Origin: Jaenimonas drosophilae
Lineage: Eukaryota; Euglenozoa; Kinetoplastea; Trypanosomatida; Trypanosomatidae
DNA length: 19,591 bases
NCBI GenBank assembly: GCA_030849065.1
Contig: JASAON010001388.1
Location: 1-19,591, forward strand
Direction of reading: 5' to 3'
Under the pieces are notes generated by a model that was not told where the DNA came from, did not search any database, and saw only the letters and a list, made by a program, of their open reading frames with translations. The position numbers were made by a program, and so were the translations under genes. Numbering within the stretch: position 1 is the stretch's first letter; each line of letters opens with the position of its first letter. This document shows, piece by piece, positions 14,974 to 19,591 of this stretch.

Positions 14974-17673
14974 TCAGGCACTGAGTTCCAAGGCGTAGAG
15001 CTGTGCCGCACGTTGCACCAAGCAACGCCTATCTGTTGTACCTCCATCCATCTCGCGCTGCCACGTTGATCTCACCGCCGCCACACACGATGGCGTGGGC
15101 GGCAACAACACAACGCCATCACGTCGCAGCACCTCCATCAACTCCACCACCGCACACAGAAGCACATCATCATCCACGTCCTCCTCCGACGGCGCACGAT
15201 GTGATGGATGCTCGTGCAACAAGGTTTGCCGAAGCAGCTCCCCCAACACCTCCATCATGAGTGCGCAGCTCACCATGGCCGATGCATGGCGTGCATCCGC
15301 ACACAGCAACATCATCACCTCCAACAAAATCATCTGCTCTTTCCGAGATGCCCGCTTCAGCACACATGCCATCAAGGGAAGACTATGATGCACATCGCGC
15401 AACGACTGAGCACCCTTCGTGGAGATGCGCTGAAGCTGTGGCAAACATCGAAGGAGTTCCACGCGTGAGGCTCGATCATCACCGCCATCGGTGGACGCCA
15501 TCACCAACAACGCACCGGCCAGGCTCGCGCCGGCGTTCTGCACAAAGTGCGCGGTTGTGGTGTAGGCCTCCGCGGCTGACATCAGCATCATCTCCAACAA
15601 CTTCAACGCCGATGCGCAACCATGCAAACTGCTCTTCTGCACCGCGAGGAACCAACGCTCCGTTGGTACATCGCCACCCACACCATCCACGGCGATCTCA
15701 TCTACATCACCTCCACCTCCACCTCCAGCACCAACAACAACACCAACAACATCTTCAGCGGCGTTGCCCCACAACCGTGGTGCTGCCTCGGGTCTCGTTG
15801 TTGCTGCGGCGAGCAACATATGCATCATCATCTCCATCGCATGCCAACCAAGTGGGGGATCTCCTCCTTCACAAAAGGAACGCTCGCACTGCATCTCCAT
15901 CAACGAACGAAGTGCTAGTAGGCCGCCATCTACAGTGATACGGCGTAGAGCTTCGGTGCCACAACCAACCACAACGCCATCACGCACACGTGTTGTTGTT
16001 GTTGTTGCTGCTGTGTTTGTAATGAGGCGATGCAGGGCAGAGATGCACTGCATCGCCACCTCCCCTTCACTCCGGCTCAACAAGAAGGTGATGGCACCAG
16101 GATGAGATGGGGCGTACTGCTGTGCCGTGAATGGATCCTGACGCTCGCAACAACAGGCGAAGAGTGTGGCCAAATCATCCGCACGGCAGAGCACACTTAA
16201 ATCACGATAGCCCCACAAGTCTGTGAGGGCGAGCTCCTCCAAGAAACAGCTCTGCTCGATGCGACAACGTTGAGCAGCGTAGGCGAAGCTGCGAATGATG
16301 CTGAAGCTTTCGCCCGCCGTGATGCGGGTGAGAACGGGAACGATGCGTTGCAGGCCGCCATCCCTCAACCACGCCTCGCGCACCTCAGCGGATTTGCTGA
16401 AGAGGTTGTTTTCCACCCACTGACCAACATCATCGGTGCATGGAAGGAGGTCCATCATCGTCATGGCATCATCATCGGCGGATGAATGAGCAACACCGCC
16501 GGCCGACGCAGCAGCACCGGCTGCATCTCCTCCATCTCCCACCTCACTCAGTGGGCCATGCTTGAGGTGCATAGGATGATGATGATGATGATTGTTGTTG
16601 TTGGCGCTGATGGATGATGGTGATGAATTCACCTCTCCGCCATCTCCCACAACCTCTCCCGCCGCGAGCGCCTTCAGCTTCCCGCCCATGCGTGCATCCA
16701 AAAACCATCGATGCTTCATCAACGTTGCCGCACTGGGGCGCATTGACGGATCGCGGTGAAAACATGAGAGAAGCAGCTCTCTGCAATCAATCGTCATGCC
16801 AGGAAGTTGTGGCAGCGGCATCGCCTCGCTGCGGTTCGTGATGTGGAACAATGCGTTGATGGGCGGGCGATCGGCAAAGGGCGGGGCACCGGTGAGGAGC
16901 TCCACGCACACACATCCAAGCGCCCAAATATCGCTACTCGTGGTGTGTTTTGCACCACGAGCTGTTTCTGGTGCCATCCAGTACACGGAGCCAAGTAGTT
17001 GGCCCTCTTCACTGGCCGTGGAGCTCTCCCCTTCAATCCCACTCACATTCACGGAGCTACCGTTGTTGTTGTTGTTGTTGCCACGTGTGTTCGTGCTGCT
17101 TCCCGCACCTCCCGTCCCCGCATCATCATTTCCAGCATCATCATCTACGCCACCGCCGCCACCCACGACCGCGCAGGAGGCGGCGAGGCCAAAATCTGAG
17201 ATCTTCACCACGCCATCCTCAAAGAGCAACACGTTGGCACACTTCAAATCGCGATGTACGACGCCATTGTGGTGCATGTAGGCCAGGCCGCAGGTGACTT
17301 GGCAGAGAAGACGTGCGGCGTCATGTTCTTCATAACCACGCCCGCGCTGTTTGAGCTGGCGTTGCAACGATCCGAGCGGGGCGTACTCCTCCACGATGAA
17401 GATGGTTGATCCCGCCATCATGTGGTCGAGGTAGCGCACAATGTGGCGGCCCTCCCCGCCAAGGTTGAGCAGCACCTGCACCTCTGCACGCCACTGCTGC
17501 TGCATCGCTTCACCGGCACCAACGGCGGTGATTTGCTTCACGGCCACGTCGGCGTTGGTGTGGAGATCAACGGCGCGGAAGACGGTGGCGGCACCGCCAC
17601 GGCCAATGGGCTCCGCGAGGCGGTAGCTAGAGTAGCGCCCCTTCACCACCTCCCCCGTCTGTACGAGGTTCAT
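14974..17673 (-). CDS. STE-type Ser/Thr protein kinase (MAP3K-epsilon/Cdc7/SepH-like) with helical C-terminal half
   Basis: The 899-residue product has a complete N-terminal kinase domain: glycine loop GRGGAATV (24-31), VAVKQI with K46, helix C glutamate E64, HRDLKCAN (140-147, D142), DFG (160-162), YWMAPE (231-236), SDIWALGCVCVELLTG and a final MKHRWFL near 325. All catalytic residues are present. GSVYWMAPE and the HRDLKCAN loop fit the STE/MAP3K side of the kinome. The insert between DFG and APE is long (about 74 residues against roughly 20-30), made of G, D, N and S runs. After a linker with N/H repeats, residues about 415-890 are a series of leucine-rich helices (for example LRCLPQLQRISTKGAQSLRD, MILLEVMMLLCADARHASAM) that look like ARM/HEAT repeats, as in MAP3K-epsilon and SepH kinases, which act in cytokinesis signalling. 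That role is inference. The N-terminus MNLVQTGEVVKGRY fixes the start well. Confidence 0.85.
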   Translation of the reverse strand: MNLVQTGEVVKGRYSSYRLAEPIGRGGAATVFRAVDLHTNADVAVKQITAVGAGEAMQQQWRAEVQVLLNLGGEGRHIVRYLDHMMAGSTIFIVEEYAPLGSLQRQLKQRGRGYEEHDAARLLCQVTCGLAYMHHNGVVHRDLKCANVLLFEDGVVKISDFGLAASCAVVGGGGGVDDDAGNDDAGTGGAGSSTNTRGNNNNNNGSSVNVSGIEGESSTASEEGQLLGSVYWMAPETARGAKHTTSSDIWALGCVCVELLTGAPPFADRPPINALFHITNRSEAMPLPQLPGMTIDCRELLLSCFHRDPSMRPSAATLMKHRWFLDARMGGKLKALAAGEVVGDGGEVNSSPSSISANNNNHHHHHPMHLKHGPLSEVGDGGDAAGAAASAGGVAHSSADDDAMTMMDLLPCTDDVGQWVENNLFSKSAEVREAWLRDGGLQRIVPVLTRITAGESFSIIRSFAYAAQRCRIEQSCFLEELALTDLWGYRDLSVLCRADDLATLFACCCERQDPFTAQQYAPSHPGAITFLLSRSEGEVAMQCISALHRLITNTAATTTTTRVRDGVVVGCGTEALRRITVDGGLLALRSLMEMQCERSFCEGGDPPLGWHAMEMMMHMLLAAATTRPEAAPRLWGNAAEDVVGVVVGAGGGGGGDVDEIAVDGVGGDVPTERWFLAVQKSSLHGCASALKLLEMMLMSAAEAYTTTAHFVQNAGASLAGALLVMASTDGGDDRASRVELLRCLPQLQRISTKGAQSLRDVHHSLPLMACVLKRASRKEQMILLEVMMLLCADARHASAMVSCALMMEVLGELLRQTLLHEHPSHRAPSEEDVDDDVLLCAVVELMEVLRRDGVVLLPPTPSCVAAVRSTWQREMDGGTTDRRCLVQRAAQLYALELSA

Positions 17674-17893
17674 CGTTGTTGTTGTTGTTGTTGTGGGTCA
17701 ATGATAATGGTTGAGTAGATATAATCACACGTATACCATGCATGTACATACACACGCACACGTACCTAAAACGATTCGATATGACTGAGACGTTTTTTTT
17801 TCCTTTTTTTTTTCGTCGCGTAGGCCACCACGCGTGTAGTTGCACGGCCTCACGGAAATCTCAGCGAGAGGCCCCCCTCCCTCACAAACAAAC

Positions 17894-17935
17894 CTACACA
17901 CATGTTATGTAAGGGCAAAGAAAAAGAAAAAAAAG
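17894..17935 (-). promoter_or_regulatory. Predicted trans-splice acceptor for the kinase gene
   Basis: On the minus strand TTTTTTTTCTTTTTCTTTG is followed by AACATGTGTGTAG, with AG at 17895-17894 and no earlier AG after the tract. The leader would be about 220 bases and includes A-rich runs and a GC-rich block. Confidence 0.5.
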
Positions 17936-18011
17936 ATGATGAGGTTGGCAACGACGTTGCGCATCTCTCGCACACGTACACCACACTATATATATATCAT
18001 CATAAGCACAT

Positions 18012-18027
18012 ACACACACACACACAC
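18012..18027. repeat. AC microsatellite downstream of the PPR gene
   Basis: About eight AC units in the 3' flank of the PPR gene, next to a TATATATATA stretch (about 17987-17997). Confidence 0.85.
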
Positions 18028-18054
18028 GTACGTGTAGCAGCCTCATCCATGCAT

Positions 18055-19591
18055 TTATAAACTGATGTGGCTCTGCACGCGCTGCCTGCCCGACTTGGAT
18101 CGCGAGCGCAGCGCATCGTGAAGTGGCAATTGGCCGCGAATGTGGTCCACGCACCTCCCCGCCTCCGTCAGGAGCCGCATGGCGTTGTGCAGCACAACAT
18201 CGCTGATACCAACATCGCACTGCAGGGCGAACTGGCTGAGCTGCGCCACGGCCTCCTCATCACCCGCACGTGCCGCGCGCTCCAGCGGTGGCAACAACAT
18301 CTCAATCTCCACGCGCAACCCCGGAAACCGTTGGACCTCTTGCAGATAAAAGATGGCCTCATCCATGCTGTTGGCCTGCACAGCCTGACGAATGAGGATG
18401 CGAAAGGTGGCGGAGGTGGGCACCACACCAGCACGGCCCATCGCATCGTACACGAGACGGTGAAACGTGGTGCCATGATGCGTGGCGCAGCCAAGAAGAA
18501 GGCCGTTGAAGCTCGTCGCGCGCGGCTGAAGGCCAAACTGCGTGGCGTAGGTGCCAATGAGTGCCATGGCCCGACGCTCCTCACCGAGCTTGCTCGCCGC
18601 CAACACCAACACATCCAACGTATGAACCGAAACGAGCTGGCCACGTTGTTGCCGGGCGCGGAGATGTGCTTCGGCGCGATCTAGCAAACCAACACTGCCG
18701 AGGTTGTCAGCGAGGGCCATGAGGAAGTGCCGCCCCATGGTGAAGCGGATGCTCTCCACGACGTAGCGTCGGAGAGGATCGGTGTGATCGAGATAGCCCT
18801 TGCGTGCCATGAGCTCCACGGTATCGAGCGCACTCTCAACCTCTTGTGCCTGTGCGTAGCACCACACCATCAGGGCCAACACATCTGATGTTCTCCCCAT
18901 CACGTGGCGATCCATCAGTGCCAACACCTGCGACGCGGTGCTGCCGTCGGAGCTCTTGGCACAGCAGAGGAGGAGCTCCACGAGGTGCTGCATCTGAATG
19001 TAGTGCGTGAAGGAGGCCTTGTCAAGCACACACCGCAGCTCCAGCTCTAACATGAGCCACAAGACGTACTCAGGTGAGAAGGCGGCAGCTCCACTCACCA
19101 ACACACCACTCGATGATGATGATGATGAGGATGGTGAAGCAGAAGCACCTTCTCCTTGTGCAGTGTTAGATGATTCATTGTTGTTGTTGTTGTTGTTGTT
19201 GGCGAGGCCTTGACGGAGCCACTGCAGGCTGAGCTCCGCCAACCGTCGCTTGCCCAGCACCGCCGAGCCACACTTCAGCGATTCCTTCACCACCGCCACC
19301 GCAAACAACGCATCGCCAGGCACCGTCGGCAGCACACGCTGCATCAAGGTCAGGAGCGTACACGGAAGTGGCTGGATGGATTTGCTCATCATCTCTTCCC
19401 ACAAGGATTTTGGGCTCACACCCGCACGCACGTGCATCTCCACCAAGTAGTTGTAGGTGAGTGCGTCGGGCTCAAGATGGGCCATCTTCATATCGTGGAG
19501 CACATCAATCACCTCCTCCGCATCATAGTTCTTGCGTTGCGTGAGTACCTCGAGATACCCATTGAAGAATGAGGTATTCAGCATAGACGGG
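18055..19591 (-). CDS. Pentatricopeptide repeat (PPR) protein, N-terminus outside the window
   Basis: About 511 residues are visible; the frame is open to the window edge, and the first visible ATG (19584-19582) sits inside a repeat, so the true start is probably outside. Helical-hairpin repeats of about 35 residues are recognisable. FFNGYLEVLTQ leads to VIDVLHDMKMAHLEPDALTYN, then YLVEMHVRAGVSPKSLWEEM; later LQPRATSFNGLLLGCATHHG, LVYDAMGRAGVVPTSATFRI and LIRQAVQANSMDEAIFYLQE. The (L/V)xPxxxTYN-type signature at repeat boundaries is the PPR hallmark. PPR proteins bind single-stranded RNA, nearly always in mitochondria or plastids; kinetoplastids use many in mitochondrial RNA processing, polyadenylation and ribosomes. 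A presequence cannot be seen because the N-terminus is cut. An N/S-rich insert (about 130-160) comes from triplet repeats. The C-terminus is basic (RSRSKSGRQR). Confidence 0.78.
   Translation of the reverse strand, partial: PSMLNTSFFNGYLEVLTQRKNYDAEEVIDVLHDMKMAHLEPDALTYNYLVEMHVRAGVSPKSLWEEMMSKSIQPLPCTLLTLMQRVLPTVPGDALFAVAVVKESLKCGSAVLGKRRLAELSLQWLRQGLANNNNNNNNESSNTAQGEGASASPSSSSSSSSGVLVSGAAAFSPEYVLWLMLELELRCVLDKASFTHYIQMQHLVELLLCCAKSSDGSTASQVLALMDRHVMGRTSDVLALMVWCYAQAQEVESALDTVELMARKGYLDHTDPLRRYVVESIRFTMGRHFLMALADNLGSVGLLDRAEAHLRARQQRGQLVSVHTLDVLVLAASKLGEERRAMALIGTYATQFGLQPRATSFNGLLLGCATHHGTTFHRLVYDAMGRAGVVPTSATFRILIRQAVQANSMDEAIFYLQEVQRFPGLRVEIEMLLPPLERAARAGDEEAVAQLSQFALQCDVGISDVVLHNAMRLLTEAGRCVDHIRGQLPLHDALRSRSKSGRQRVQSHISL

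Larger units (their letters stand above)
17674..18054. other. Intergenic region, 381 bp, with unusual composition
   Basis: It holds the kinase leader and splice acceptor, two neighbouring T runs (about 17792-17813 on the plus strand, A runs on the sense strand) and a GC-rich block (about 17815-17880). That block has a short inverted repeat, GGCCTC at 17846-17851 against GAGGCC at 17868-17873. A TATATATA stretch and an AC microsatellite (18012-18027) follow in the 3' flank of the PPR gene. I checked the GC block for a tRNA by eye and saw no B-box-like sequence. Confidence 0.55.

Noticed and set aside
14508..15047. Minus-strand open frame spanning the spacer between the kinase and the MCM-like gene
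   Set aside because: It overlaps the 3' end of the kinase and the 5' part of the next gene in another frame, and its middle is the translation of a CA repeat and a pyrimidine tract.
17815..17890. Possible tRNA or small RNA in the GC-rich block
   Set aside because: No B-box-like sequence and no cloverleaf could be drawn by eye; kept only as a compositional oddity.
18067..18684. Plus-strand open frame of 205 codons opposite the PPR gene
   Set aside because: Shadow of the PPR frame, which carries clear repeats on the minus strand.
1..19591. Transposon, CRISPR array or bacterial-type defence island
   Set aside because: No transposase, reverse transcriptase, direct-repeat/spacer pattern or prokaryotic ribosome-binding context was seen; all recognisable genes are eukaryotic housekeeping families.

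Overview
The window looks like nuclear DNA of a kinetoplastid flagellate (trypanosomatid or bodonid; I cannot place it further). Eleven protein genes, two of them cut by the window edges, all lie on the minus strand. They are intronless as far as I can see, 0.2-0.8 kb apart, and not grouped by pathway. Ten of the eleven starts lie inside the window. Upstream of each is a pyrimidine-rich tract followed by AG on the coding strand, the arrangement expected for spliced-leader trans-splicing of a polycistronic transcript. Triplet repeats occur throughout, and GT/CA repeats are concentrated between the genes.

Layout, from low to high coordinates (transcription runs right to left). (1) 1-562: partial hypothetical coiled-coil and low-complexity protein. 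(2) 929-1561: mitochondrial calcium uniporter (MCU)-family pore subunit whose signature is WNLVEP instead of WDxxEP. (3) 2333-3745: M16-family cytochrome bc1 core / alpha-MPP-like protein with a destroyed zinc motif. (4) 4016-6553: VPS51, a GARP/EARP tethering subunit. (5) 6884-7357: U1 snRNP protein U1C with an N-terminal extension. (6) 7560-8651: unknown type I membrane protein. (7) 8863-9594: small mitochondrial-looking two-helix membrane protein. (8) 9872-13153: large NXF/Mex67-like mRNA export factor (LRR plus NTF2-like). (9) 13433-14695: unrecognised protein with faint, degenerate MCM-like signatures. (10) 14974-17673: STE-type protein kinase with a large activation-loop insertion and a helical C-terminal half. 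(11) 18055-19591: pentatricopeptide-repeat protein, cut at its N-terminus.

Four products look mitochondrial (MCU-like, bc1 core, the two-helix protein, probably the PPR protein) and three concern RNA (U1C, NXF-like, PPR). In kinetoplastids neighbours share a transcript but usually not a function, so I infer no pathway from the clustering. The most interesting items are the substituted MCU signature, the degenerate MCM-like protein, the kinase activation-loop insertion and the oversized export factor. I found no tRNA, rRNA, transposon, CRISPR array or strand switch.
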